Assembly (NCBI RefSeq): GCF_905220415.1
Contig: NC_059558.1
Location: 8,196,501 to 8,260,500, forward strand
Length of the DNA: 64,000 nt
From: Colias croceus
Taxonomy: Eukaryota; Arthropoda; Insecta; Lepidoptera; Pieridae
Reading direction: 5' to 3'
In this document: positions 45,026-55,995 of the stretch, piece after piece
Layout: every line of letters starts with the position of its first letter
Numbering within the stretch: the stretch's first letter is position 1
Position numbers and translations under genes: made by a program
Notes under the pieces: generated by a model
What the model saw: only the letters and a program-made list of their open reading frames with translations
Database searches by the model: none
What the model was told of the DNA's origin: nothing

Positions 45026-45318
45026 TGTATAGATAAGTTGTATAACTACTAGTATCTTGATTAGTAGTTCTTTTTTCCTGGATGAACCCCAATCATAAAT
45101 TAATGAATACTGGAGGCGAATTGTACTTTCCTTTACCAGAATTATATTTATTTCATTAAAAATTCATTTTCTTAAGTGCTAATACTTTATGACAATTTTC
45201 TCCGTCTAGATTCGGCATAGTACGCGTGGACTTCTCTGACCCGCTTCGCTCGCGCACGCCGCGCGCCTCCGCTCACTACTACGCCGCTGATGTTATCAAA
45301 CATCACTCACTAACATAA

Positions 45319-46583
45319 TTATGAATAAATAAACTTGTGCTTTGAAATGAGAAAATTAGACTGATTTTCTATTGTTCTTATTTGTAATAATTATTTGCTT
45401 TTCATAAAGACTTAAAAGTTAAAAGTAAGTAAAGTTACCTATACTAGTTACTTAAAAGTAAAAAAAAAATGTAATTTAGTAGAAAAAATTTTATCGTACA
45501 AAAATGTATAACAATAACTTAGTAATTGTGATTGTATTCTGCCAAAAATATTTTTGTTATAAATTTTATTATTGTTATTTACTGTTTTGGAATATTTTTT
45601 ATAAATAAAATGTTAAGGCATGATTCTTTAGTTTCATTTTTTTAATATATTTAACTTTAAAGTAAAGGCTATTAATAAATCTTTATACAATAAACCAATC
45701 AAAAATATCGTGAGGCCATAAAAAAATTGAACATGTCTGCCAAATGCCAATCTGCACTACTTCAAAGGTAAATGAGCATATTATATAATATCTAAAAGAA
45801 ACAACCTCGTCGCTGTATTTAATATTTCGAGTTATCCATGGTGTAAAAGATGGAAGCTGCCTAACCTTCGCGATAAAGCTTTTTATTTAGAAGGTTAGGT
45901 ATTTCAAAGCTTAAAATAATAAATACAAGTGATAACTGCGTTAAAAACAACCGACTTCAAACTTGCACTTACAACATTTACAAATACAGACAAAAATGCT
46001 CATAAAATAAAAACTACTGGGATTATCCGAATAAAATTTTTATGGGACCAATTCGACACCATCCCGCATCGAACAAAAAAAGAATCACGTAAATCGGTTA
46101 AGAAACCTCGGAGTAATCGGTGTACATACATAAAAAAAAACCTTCCGGCCGATTTGCTAACCTCCTCCTTTTTTTGGAAGTCGGTTAAAAACAGTCAAAA
46201 CAGTGACTGACAGTAACTATTATCATTATAGCTATGAAACATGCAGTTGTAACAGCTTGTAGATAACACAAAAGAATCATGATAGATAAAGATTACTAAA
46301 GCAATTCATATTGAGAAGTTGCTATAAATATTTTATCAAAAAAAATCAAAAATATTTATTCGTTAACAAATATGTTTACAAATATATCAGTCATTGAGAC
46401 ATCCTTTTAAGCATTTATAAGCTTGTGGTAGAACATCTCGCTCTTCCTAGAGTACATTACCATTTATTGTTACACGAATAACATTTCCTTAATAAAGTAA
46501 AAAGTGATATAAAGATAAATGGGTATGTAAAAAGTAAAAACTATTCAGATATACTATAAGGAACAGAACAGGTGTGTATCTTT

Positions 46584-46620
<37 letters not shown>

Positions 46621-46660
46621 GTGTATATATTATATATGTTGCTTTATTTAAAAAAAATAT
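45319..46660. other. Gene-poor stretch downstream of pseudogene C
   Basis: AT-rich DNA with one AACAACCGACTTCAAA-family copy at 45,929-46,190 and a (GT)n microsatellite at about 46,570-46,617. The 93-codon frame at 45,929 is repeat-borne. Confidence 0.6.
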
Positions 46661-46843
46661 TTAATTTAATTTTAATAATTCCTCTATATCCTCATAATTT
46701 TTATATTTTAACCATTTAATGAGTTGTAATTTACACTCCTTCGCTGTTTTAGGATATATATTTAAGGCTTTATTTATTAATTTATATAGGCAAGAAGATT
46801 GTTTAGCCTTTTGTCTTCGAGCAAAGCGATATCAGGCGTTTAA
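46661..46843 (-). other. Unassigned 60-codon open segment with nearby poly(A) signal
   Basis: On the minus strand an open frame runs from a stop at about 46,844 to TAA at 46,661. It ends ...CKLQLIKWLKYKNYEDIEELLKLN. AATAAA follows about 14 nt past the stop. The composition (K, L and E-rich with a helical look) is unlike the surrounding repeats, but no ATG or splice site is clear. It could be the end of a LINE, a retrocopy or a real 3' exon. Confidence 0.25.
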
Positions 46844-47441
46844 GTTTAATAGTCTATATTTTAATATCTATACGAATTGGTAATAACTTCTAATAATTTA
46901 GACGCATATGAACTGTGTACTACCATCCTACATCATTGAGACATTATTTTAAGGAAAGTTCGTTTAGAAACGCGATTTGATAAGATTGTAAATTTGCATA
47001 AAACTAAAAAAGACTAAGAATACTATACCTATCGACTTGATTATAACATATAGGAAATACATCTTAGTCATACAAAAACCGCATTGAAAATTAATTGAAA
47101 TGTAAGATAGTCACAAATGACTCGATTTTCCGACATCGGAATACACAATTATGATACAGTTTATATTTATGTTTGTTTAACGTAAGAATTACCATGTTAA
47201 GTTTAATATACAACGTGGACATCGCAAAACGATAACAGAAAAAATTAATAATCTTGGATAATATATTATTTTACTTGGAAAGTGAACTCAGTAGTTCAGT
47301 AACTACTTAGTTAAGTACTATGAAAAATAACAAAAATATAATAATGTTGCCGTAGGTAAACCACCTCAATACCATACAGTTTATTTTTTCGTGTTTGTGA
47401 ATATAACCAAATTATTTCAAAGCTAAGTTATGGATGCAACA

Positions 47442-47469
47442 GTAGTAGTAGTAGTAGTAGTAGTAGTAT
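47442..47469. repeat. (AGT)n microsatellite
   Basis: Nine consecutive AGT units. Confidence 0.9.
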
Positions 47470-47477
47470 GTATAAGT

Positions 47478-47707
47478 CGCGTCAAGTAAAAAGAACGCTG
47501 ACGGATGGCTGCGCATTGGCGATTTATCAGTCTATTTGGTGTTATGAGGTGGTTATAAGAATAACAAATAGGTAATTGCGAAGCTACGGCCCACGATTCG
47601 CGAGCCTAGTTCAAAAATAAAATAATCGGCACATAGCTTTCGTGCAAAACTCGATCCATGTGCAAACACACCCCATCTTTCATCCAGCGTTCTTTTTACG
47701 TGACGCG
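47478..47707. mobile_element. TIR MITE, 230 bp
   Basis: CGCGTCAAGTAAAAAGAACG at the left mirrors CGTTCTTTTTACGTGACGCG at the right with one mismatch. No clear target duplication. Confidence 0.65.
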
Positions 47708-48067
47708 TACTCTACATTAGGTTTCGCATGCAGTATATAAATTGACCATTTTTAAAGATGATTTCTATGAAAATACTACGAAAACAAGAGTTAATTCAAG
47801 TTATTTATTACGTAAAGTATATTAGTTATTGTCCGTATAATTCGTATTGTAACCTAAGCTTAATAAAGCGTATAAAAACATGACACTACTTAGAATTTTG
47901 AATACATTAAGGCGGGTGACCTATCTACCATCAAAGCGGATCCAAGATGAGGTCATACCTTGCCTTACCACGTATACTTTTTTTATAAGCAAGTCCATTA
48001 CTCTAAGTACTCCATTTAAACAGGTTACTCGCAAAATATTTATCTGATGTTCTTTATGATATGTTTT

Positions 48068-48300
48068 TAAGGTTCCGTACCGAAAGGGTAAAACGGGACC
48101 CTATTACTGAGACTTCGTTGTCTGTCTGTCTGTCTCCAGGCTGTATCTCCTAAACCACGATAGCTAGAAACCTGAAATTTTACAAATTATGTATTTCCGT
48201 TGCCGCTATAACAACAAATACTAAAAATTAAAAAAATATATATCGCGGGTCTCAAACCATAGGGGCGTATCCACAAAACCCCTACTTTTCAGGAGAGACA
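48068..48300 (+). repeat. Lepidopteran interspersed repeat fragment
   Basis: GGTTCCGTACCGAAAGGGTA, (TGTC)n and GTCTCAAACCATAGGGGCGT. The family's opposite end appears at 50,770-50,855 (CGTGCGCGAGTCCGACTCGC; CACTTGGCCGGTTTTTTT). No gene seen from 47,708 to 48,870. Confidence 0.6.
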
Positions 48301-48869
48301 AAAAACTTAATAGATAACTTTTTTTGTGATTGAGCCACCTTGTTGTGTTTTTGCATGTAGCTATAAATTAACACTGCAGTTAATGTGGAATGCTTGGTTT
48401 TAAGATATTCCCTCTGTAACACTAGTTTTTAGCTGATACGTCTATTTGCCATGACGAATAGACGGCAAAACTCCGTCAAATTTCCCCCATAAATGTATGG
48501 AATTTATGGACGTAAAACCCTTCTCCGTAAATTATTAATATTTATACTTATATTTATTTTTACCTAGTCGGTAACTCAAAATATTGTAATTTAGGAATGA
48601 GAACCCATCGAAATTAACGTTATTTACGCGGTTTTTAAAATTCTTACGCCTGTTTGGCATGGCATTTATATTGAGAGGCGTTTGAATTCTAAGTAGAGGT
48701 ATAAACCAGTTTTATTCTACAATCTAGACAAAAACAACAAATGGAAGTAATTACACAATATTTTCTGTGTGAAAATAAAAATAAGCATATAAAAAAAATA
48801 AATTTATTTATAAATCTGAACATAGTTACTTAGGTACCTACTTTAAATGACTAAAGTCACAAACATTTT

Positions 48870-49560
48870 TAACTACGTTAAAAACAACCGACTTCAATAT
48901 GTAACGGAAAAGTAAAAAATAAAAATAAAAGATTTGATGTTATTAATTTTAACATATTGTTTAGATGTGCTGTTTACTAAATAGGTTTGATACTAAGTGC
49001 TTAGTGCTTGGCACCGACTTCAAAGCTATTTAATAAATAACTAGCACATCTAAATAATATGTAGTAATTAATAATATCAGATCTTTTTTTTTTATTATTT
49101 ACTTTTCCGTTATTGAAGTCGGTTGTTTTTAACGTAGTTATTTTTATTTAATACTTTATAGTGTATTTTTCAACACGAATCAAACGAGCCCAAACTCGAT
49201 AAAGTTGAGTCAATATATTACTGAGTTCCTATGGCCACCTTCCGATTCCATCATCAAATCAGCTCTATGTCATGATAATGTTTCATCGTTATCCAATTTA
49301 CATACGTATACAAAATTTCAGCTTAATCGGTTACCGGGAAGTGTATCAAAGTTACTTGCTAGATTTCAATTAAGTCATCGAGATCAGACAAAAATGCTCT
49401 TAAAATAAAAACTGCTAGACCTATCCGAATAATTTTTTTATGAGACCAATTCGACACCATTACGCATTAAACAAAAAAATAATCACATAGATCGGTCCAG
49501 AAACCTCGGAGTAATCGGTGTACATACATAAAAAAAATATACCGGCCAAATTGATAACAT
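48870..49560. repeat. AACAACCGACTTCAAA-family repeats, facing each other
   Basis: A plus copy (48,877-49,015) and a minus copy (49,020-49,560) meet head to head. The second matches 17,985-18,500 in reverse (ACCTTCCGATTCCATCATCA; CACATAGATCGGTCCAGAAA). The 67-codon frame within is not a gene. Confidence 0.7.
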
Positions 49561-49609
49561 AATTTTTACATGATTTGCTGGAGACATCATTACATATCTT
49601 AGCATTGAA

Positions 49610-50040
49610 GCTACCACTCAATTTTGTCCTGGGCAGCAATCAGAATAAAGAATCAGGTGTTCCACATTGGTAAGCTTGGTGATATAAGTATACAAACATG
49701 TTGAGACTTCATTTGCCCCTCTGTTTCTCTCGTACTCTGGCCAAAAGTAACAGTAGCCCTGTTTGCTCACTGCATTATGTATTGTGAAATTCATAAAGCC
49801 CAATTTCCTTTTATAAAAGATAGGTTTACCCAAAACTAATGGACAGTATAATACTGCTTCGAAATCAAATACAGGTACAGTCAACCATTGCCTTTAATTT
49901 GTCTTCTTCTTTTCTTCTTTGGCATATTCTTTCCTATTAACATGTTCTTCATTATACTCCTCCTGTTTTTCTTTCTGTTCTTCTTCGGGTAACTGCTCAA
50001 ACTTATGACACCAACATTGGTCTATCCTCGGCTTGTGAAA
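49610..50040 (-). pseudogene. Decayed transposase-like fragment
   Basis: The minus-strand frame 49,884-49,618 reads VFDFEAVLYCPLVLGKPIFY, continues with NRGANEVSTCLYTY and ends YSDCCPGQN at a stop. Upstream DNA to about 50,040 reads CHKFEQLPEEEQ...YAKEEKKK in another frame, so at least one stop or frameshift separates them. The pattern resembles repeated insect proteins with an RNase-H/DDE-like core (DFEAV...YSDxCxGQN) that I take to be mobile-element derived. This is recognition from memory and not checked. Confidence 0.5.
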
Positions 50041-50083
50041 ATCTTAACCTTATTATTCTCCATGCAATGTTCTTTATAAAATA

Positions 50084-50236
50084 ACTAGCTTACCACCCGC
50101 GGCTTCGCCCGCTTTCTCTAAAACGATTTGAAATTTAAACTATCCTGTCTCTCAAGTTGGATCGAACTGCACATGGTGTGCGAATTTTATTATAATCGGT
50201 TAAGTGGTTTAGGAGTCCATTAAGATATAATATATA
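50084..50236 (-). mobile_element. Non-autonomous Helitron fragment
   Basis: CTAGCTTACCACCCGCGGCT, CAAGTTGGATCGAACTGCAC and GTTTAGGAGTCCATTAAGAT: the same family as 1,263-1,595 with the 5' part shortened. Confidence 0.7.
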
Positions 50237-50407
50237 TAGTAAATTCACTAAAGTTATTCCACGCATTAGAATTACATCTACTCGCTTTGGCATCTCACTG
50301 CAGAATGATCGTGTTTCCGTGTTGTTGACATGACGATACGTCCACCAACTTGCTCTGTGACGTCCTCCTAGTGACGAGTTCTGGAGACAGCAATACTAAA
50401 ATATGTA

Positions 50408-50549
50408 GACGTATGTGCATACGTCCGCAGTGATGACTAAATATCCCCAGGATCATGTTGACATTGGTGGTCGTATGTGCATACGTCTATATAGCTCGAC
50501 ACAATGATTTCAGGTTAAAATAAAACAAACAGTCGTATGTGCATACGTC
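50408..50549. repeat. Three near-palindromes spaced exactly 62 bp
   Basis: CGTATGTGCATACGTC occurs at 50,410, 50,472 and 50,534. The first sits in the near-perfect palindrome GACGTATGTGCATACGTC. The two 46-bp spacers show no similarity to each other. Copies 2 and 3 also share CTATA after the motif. No fourth full copy was found at the next positions in either direction. Confidence 0.85.
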
Positions 50550-51095
50550 TATAAGGCACGTCAAAACTGCCTCAATAAGCAATAATATTGCTCTTACGTC
50601 TATTATACGGCTATATGGCCTAACAATAATTGTAGACTGTCTAGCTTACGGCAAATAATATTTTGCATTTTATACCAAAAGTAAGCGGTATTAAATTATA
50701 AGAAAAATTGAGGTTATGTATTGCTTAAAGTAGAATCCAATGGCATTAAAATCGAAAAATCGCATTTTTGCATATACGCCCCTATGGTTTGAGACCCGCG
50801 ATATATTAAGTACGGAACCCTTCGTGCGCGAGTCCGACTCGCACTTGGCCGGTTTTTTTAAACAAAATGTTACTTGTCGGAAGCTTGTCCATCATTTACA
50901 TCATATTTTTTAAATCTACATAAGTTATTATACATCACAATATCACAACAACTTAATAAAACTATGGAAATTTTCCGCCGGCAAATAATTGGACTTGGAT
51001 GCTACTTCCTCACGCGTTTCAATCTTTGTAAGTTATTTTTTATTTAAAACCAAGAATATTATGTTATTCATGCCACCAACCCTGACAAATCTTAA

Positions 51096-51293
51096 AAAAA
51101 GTCTACTTATGTCAAGCATCTTCCTGTAAAAGAAAAATTGGACCGATTTCAAGAGGAGTTGGAAGTTCATATTTCGAGCGATTTTTTTTTGGGTTTGCTA
51201 CCACATTACTTCCGACTAGGTGAACCCATTTGGATTAATCCTGTTGGCCGCATTAAAATTTTGTCAAGTTCAGACCATTTGAAGGTTGTTTAG
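51096..51293 (+). other. Unassigned 65-codon open segment
   Basis: Between TAA and TAG the plus frame reads KLDRFQEELEVHISSDFFLG then LLPHYFRLGEPIWINPVGRI, with composition like a folded protein. There is no ATG at a useful place and splice sites are weak (donor-like AAG|GTTGTT near 51,285). It may be an exon or a pseudogene piece. I do not recognise the family. Confidence 0.4.
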
Positions 51294-51827
51294 TTTTTTT
51301 TTGTTAAAAAATAAACAACATGTTGATCTCAAATAGTAGGTTTTAGCGATAGCATTAATTGTAAAACATGGAAAAACATTGTATTGTCCCTAGAAGTTCC
51401 CACGGCCGCAAGGTCAGTTATTAGAAATGAATTAATATACTTCCGAGATATTGATACGATACAATATACACGATACCATGAATAGATGACATTTATTAAT
51501 GTTCTTTACAAATTAACTTATTATAGTTCTTGGAAAACTAGAGCTGTAGAGTTCGAAGTATTGGGTACATAGAAATCTTCAAGAAAAAAATATATATTTC
51601 TAATTTTGGCTCATAAATAAACCTTGGAAATTGAGACTTTAAAAATGATATAAAGGGATCAACACCTAAAAAATTACGGCAATTAAAATTAACATAATAT
51701 TTGCTACATAATATATCCTACTATAGAGCGTGAATGTTTCGTCTTAACTAAAACCGCTGAACTAAGAAACCTTTTGCGCATAAGCAGATTAGGCTTTTTA
51801 ACAATGTCTTAGACGTCCTTTATTTTT

Positions 51828-51960
51828 ATGGTTGCCTGGAAGAGATTGCTTTTAAGCAATAAGGCCACCTATTGTACACTTTTCAATTTTATGTATTCAT
51901 TTATTTTAAATTTCTCTTACATGTACAATGAAGTGTCAGAAATAAATAAATTAGGTACCA
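51828..51960 (+). repeat. Retroelement 3' tail copy
   Basis: GTTGCCTGGAAGAGATTGCT and AAGCAATAAGGCCACCTATT, the same family as the split copy at 15,262/16,517. Confidence 0.5.
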
Positions 51961-52043
51961 CAGGGTCCACAGGAAACATTGTGTCCAGGTTCCACGAGAA
52001 TGAAGCCAAGAGTTGGATTTTATTAGAATTTAAAGTTGAATAA
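51950..52043 (+). other. Unassigned open segment ending at a stop with AATAAA
   Basis: The frame reads STGNIVSRFHENEAKSWILL then EFKVE and TAA, with AATAAA overlapping the stop. An acceptor-like CCACAG lies at about 51,958-51,963. It may be the last exon belonging with 51,096-51,293, but the phases I can propose do not match, so this is speculative. Confidence 0.3.
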
Positions 52044-52105
52044 ATATTTATAAAATTAAAAACAACAGCTTTAATTGATTTTGCCTTTGTTAAAATTATC
52101 TATAA

Positions 52106-52322
52106 CGAGCTGCTCCACGCGGTTTCACCCCCGTGGCTCTGACCCCTATTGGTCGTAGCGTGATGATATAATATAGCCTATATATTTATATAACCTTCCT
52201 CGATAAATGGGCTATCTAACACCGAAATAATTTTTCAAATCGGACCAGTGGTTCCCGAGATTAGCGCGTTCAAACAAACAAACAAACAAACAAACTCTTC
52301 AGTTTTATAATATTAGTATAGA
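52106..52322 (-). mobile_element. Non-autonomous Helitron (AACGCGCTAATCTC family)
   Basis: On the minus strand it starts TCTATACTAATATTATAAAA, has (GTTT)n and ends in a mutated CTCG. The same family occurs at 53,434 and 57,849. Confidence 0.75.
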
Positions 52323-52569
52323 TTATTTTATTGGGAATAGGGAAGCGCTTGATCACAATTTCGCCTGATGTTATTTATTTATTTAACAATTTTATGTACC
52401 ATTAGCATTGTTAAGCTGCGATGTGGTTGATGATGATGATGATGATTTATCTCCACTTCGATTAGGATAACTTCAAAATATTATAATCCCAAGAAGAAGT
52501 ATACAAAAATACATCGGAAGTAAAATTAAATATGTCATAAAAATGGACGAAGTTCGCAAAGGACTGGTT

Positions 52570-52659
52570 TATATAAAACTACTTGCACGCTCTGTGTTTT
52601 GTAGTTTGTGTAGGTGTGGTGTGCGGTGGTGTGTTGTATTTTGTGTTTTTCTTGCAAAT
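52570..52659 (+). promoter_or_regulatory. Candidate TATA promoter and 5' UTR exon of the lipase gene
   Basis: TATATAAAA at 52,570-52,578 is followed by about 60-80 bp of G/T-rich sequence and a good donor, AAAT|GTAAGT at 52,659. The first coding exon of the lipase starts behind an acceptor (TTTCAG at 56,940), so an upstream non-coding exon must exist. This is a plausible one, not proven. Confidence 0.4.
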
Positions 52660-52950
52660 GTAAGTTATATGTATTGAATGTAATATATTGTAATTTATAA
52701 TGAAGTCTGATGGGTTTAAAAGTTTCGTTTGGCTTTAAGTTATTTTAATTGTTACATAAATAAAAATTTAATTTTATTGATTTTAATTTTATCTTAGTTA
52801 ATAATAGATGTAACATTAAAATGACAAAATAATTAATTTTATAAAGCTTTCTCGTTTTACGTTTAATATTACCTGATTACTATATTATATTTCTTGCGAA
52901 TAAGTTGCTTTAAAAAAAAATTGTTACAGTAATAAGAAAAAAAAAAACAA

Positions 52951-53149
52951 TCCATACCAATATTATAAATGCAAAAGTAACTCTGTCTGTTACTCAATCA
53001 CGCCTTAACTACTGAACCTATTTGCATGAAATTTGGTATAGAGATATTTTGATAACCGAGAAAGGACATAGGAAAGGTTTTATCCCGGAAATCCTACAGA
53101 AACGGGTTTTACTTTGAAAACGCTGGCGAAGCCGCGGGCGGAAAGCTAG
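52951..53149 (+). mobile_element. Non-autonomous Helitron
   Basis: TCCATACCAATATTATAAAT at the 5' end; GGCGAAGCCGCGGGCGGAAA then GCTAG|T at the 3' end. Confidence 0.85.
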
Positions 53150-53433
53150 TAAAGGAATAAAAGGTAAAAAATTACGCGGTCAGTAAAATGTTAAATTACT
53201 TAAATGTATTTTTTTTTTATTATATTTTGAATTTAATCATAAGGGAAAGAATGCACCATGACATTACCTCTTATCGAAGTTTACATCCGAACCTATATCG
53301 AGTTTACCTTCACCCAAAAATGGGCGATGAAATTTTTAATTTAAATTTTTTTTTAATATCCTTAAAGTTATCACAATACAAGCCTTTCATAATTGATAAA
53401 GTTCAAGTTCATGTCTGTGCTACATATTACCTA

Positions 53434-53633
53434 TCTATACTTAATATTATAAAGCTGAAGAGTTTGTTTGTTTGATTGTTTGAACGCGCTAATCTCAGGA
53501 TCTACTAGTCCGATTTGAAAAATTCTTACGGTGTTAGATAGCCCATTTATCGAGGAAGGCTATAGGCTATTTATCATTACTCTAAGACCAATAGGAGCGG
53601 ACCCACGCGGGCGATACCGCAAAGCGCAGCTAG
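53434..53633 (+). mobile_element. Non-autonomous Helitron
   Basis: TCTATACTTAATATTATAAA at the 5' end; CACGCGGGCGATACCGCAAA and GCGCAGCTAG|T at the 3' end. Confidence 0.85.
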
Positions 53634-54342
53634 TTGTGTATAAAATCTACTCTTCTCATATATATATAGATATAGACTTATAAACATTTTATGTAAATAG
53701 TAATAAGATACAGTAACTGAGAAAATGACAATTTAAACCTTCTTTTAGCAAAGCTATTTTTAACTTTTTTAACTTTGTTTAGCAAAGCTATTGGATTTCT
53801 AAGTCTCTTTATAATCGGTACAGCCTTGCCAGAAATAAATCAGCGGCACTGGAAGATAAATTAAATTATGAACATTGAGATAATATTAATATGGAGCAGA
53901 CACCACGAACAAAATCTGTGCGCCAAGCGCGGCGGCGCGGGGCGCGCGAATGACGGCTAGACAGTCATAGATTATGCGATGTCACTGACTCACCGCTATA
54001 GAGGCGACACTTTGTTTCATTCTGTCTATTTTATTGGGTGCCACTCCTTACATGCACGTTGACTTGAAATTTTCTTTGTACTTACTTAATATTTATTTTA
54101 GGTATAAACTGACTTTACTACGCGGGGCTAACAATATCTGGCATATAATATAGGATGATGTAAATAGTGACGTCATATGGAATAATTTAATTTTTTCGTG
54201 TTTTAGGTTCAGTCAGGGTTATGGGAAGTTTTATTCCTTACAAATTGAGCCTTTTTTAGAAAAAAAAAATAATTTTTCCCTTTCTTCACGGCCCAGACAT
54301 GGAAACCTTGAATAGAAAAAATATTAATTACTTATCTATGAA

Positions 54343-55412
54343 CTAGCGGTCCGCCCCGGCTTCGCCCGTGGCACATATTTCGCAATAAAAAGTAGCCTAT
54401 GTTCTTTCTCAGGGTCTTAAGATTGTCTGTGCCAAAGGAGAATGCCCATGAAAGTATGGACCACAGTACAGTGTTGCGTCAATGCCAGAGTGGTTTTGGA
54501 GGGTTCTTCGATATTCAAAAGATTTTTACCAATTGATTTTTTTGTGATAAAAACAGGGGTTTTCAAGATATTCAGAAAAATGTGAAATAACCTCAAAACT
54601 TAAATAACCCCGATTTAGTTAGGTTTATGTGTGATTTAGGTAACATTTTATCATCCAAAGGTTATTTTTCGATTAACATATTTAATCTATGCGTAGAGCT
54701 TATGCTTTCAGACAAAGTCTATCTGTTCATCGGCTAGTGTAGGTAGGCACCAGAAATCTTCCGGGACGGATTTCAAGAAAACCTAAATATATACTTAAAA
54801 AATGCCAATTGAGTTTTTATTCGGTTTACATGTTGTTGTTGTTGTTGTTGTTTGAATCATTTTTTCACTACACATATACATATTCGAAGAAAGAAACAAA
54901 TAAGAAATAACTGGTTACCTACGAAGCTATGTCATAATAATATATTTTTTTATATATACATATTTATATTATTTTACTTCACTATCTTTGTTAAAATAAC
55001 CTACAGTGTATAAACAATACCTTAAAGAGTGATTTTATGTTAATTGATTTTTTTGTAATTCAATGAAAACAATAATACATTTAGCTATTTACCATAGTAA
55101 ATGTAATAAGTTACCGCTTGGTTACCGTGGTAACCGGTAATGGACACTAAATCTATAATAACGGATCTAAACAATTACATGTCTTATTAGATTTTACAAA
55201 ACATTCCCTGTTCAAAATATATTTTCCGATGGTAAGAAGGCCCCTAAATTGCCGAGATTTTTTTTAATAGTATTGTTGTCTTGATGCATAAGAAAAACCA
55301 GTACCAAAAATGGGCATTCTCCTTTCATCAAAATCGGTCCAGTAGTTTATGAGCCTATTAATTACAATCAAACAAACAAACAAAGTTTTCCTCTTTATAA
55401 TATTAGTGCAGA
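54343..55412 (-). mobile_element. Helitron nested in the hAT-like element
   Basis: CTAGCGGTCCGCCCCGGCTT at its 3' end and TCTGCACTAATATTATAAAG at its 5' end (minus strand), flanked by A and T. Most of its length is the Spy-like insertion. Confidence 0.88.
54437..55322 (+). mobile_element. Spy-like transposon nested in the Helitron, 886 bp
   Basis: GGAGAATGCCCATGAAAGTA to GGGCATTCTCC, between GCCAAA and TTTCATC. The intact Helitron at 56,748-56,795 reads GTGCCAAATTTCATC, so the site is AAA|TTT without duplication. It is in opposite orientation to the copy at 22,646 and lacks that copy's internal duplication. Confidence 0.88.
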
Positions 55413-55995
55413 TAAATAAATAATAATTCAATTATACGTTCAAGTCAGTAGCTTATACAATATCAATTAAAAACTTGATTAAAATCAATTAACAAAAAAA
55501 ATTGGTGATTGAGTAATTGATTTTCATATTTCATGATTTCACCTTTTTTCAATTAACAACCAGTCTATGCTTTTCTAAATATTATGTAAAATTATTATTT
55601 TATACTATAAAAATATACGCCAGCAAATATTACTGGCCCTACTACTTATTTCATGCCCAATGTCATATCTTAAATTTTTAATCTATGACAAAATGTCGCC
55701 CGCCAAAAATTTTGCTCTAACTAAGTTTTAATAATTATTATCTATTTACTTACTGATTAAAAGTTATTCCTTTGCACTTTTCCGTATTCTTTGTATTATT
55801 TGTGCAATATCGTAACACACACGTAGGCATATTTGATGCGTTTCACTTTAAAACAAATAAAAAATGAGCGTGACGTTCGCGCCAATGAGCGAGCAAGCGA
55901 CTGAGTGCAGTTACGCCACATGACGTATGTTGAGTGGAACATAAGTGATGTAGGCGGTATCGTCTCCATATTAATATTATCTCAATGATTATGAA

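Larger units (their letters stand above)
39260..45318 (+). pseudogene. GH1 copy C, inverted, with exons 3-8 missing
   Basis: Exon 1 39,260-39,291 (MRALILIFVIG) and exon 2 42,123-42,223 (KQFPAGFKFGAATAAYQVEG) are intact with good splice sites. Exons 3-8 of gene B are absent between 42,224 and 43,581. Exon 9 (43,582-43,734) reads IIIAENG: nucleophile Glu kept, neighbouring Thr changed to Ala. Its donor is the weak GTCACA. Exon 10 (44,084-44,178) has lost TGGT and gained about seven bases, so AWSLIDNFEW became AHSLTIINYEW. Exon 11 (about 45,204-45,318) has lost the AG of its CCAG acceptor and has an extra codon. Exon 2 to exon 9 joining is out of phase (1 against 0), so no enzyme can be made. 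AATAAA follows at 45,324. Confidence 0.92.
53873..55987. mobile_element. hAT-like TIR element with perfect 8-bp TSD, carrying a nested insertion
   Basis: CATTGAGATAATATTAATAT at the left mirrors ATATTAATATTATCTCAATG at the right. ATTATGAA is duplicated at 53,865-53,872 and 55,988-55,995. Without the nested Helitron it is about 1.05 kb. The 298-bp MITE at 38,940 is a shortened relative sharing both ends. No transposase frame. Confidence 0.9.

Noticed and set aside
50408..50549. CRISPR array
   Set aside because: Equal palindromes with different spacers look superficially similar, but there are only three short copies, the setting is an insect genome and there are no cas genes. Reported as an unexplained periodic array instead.
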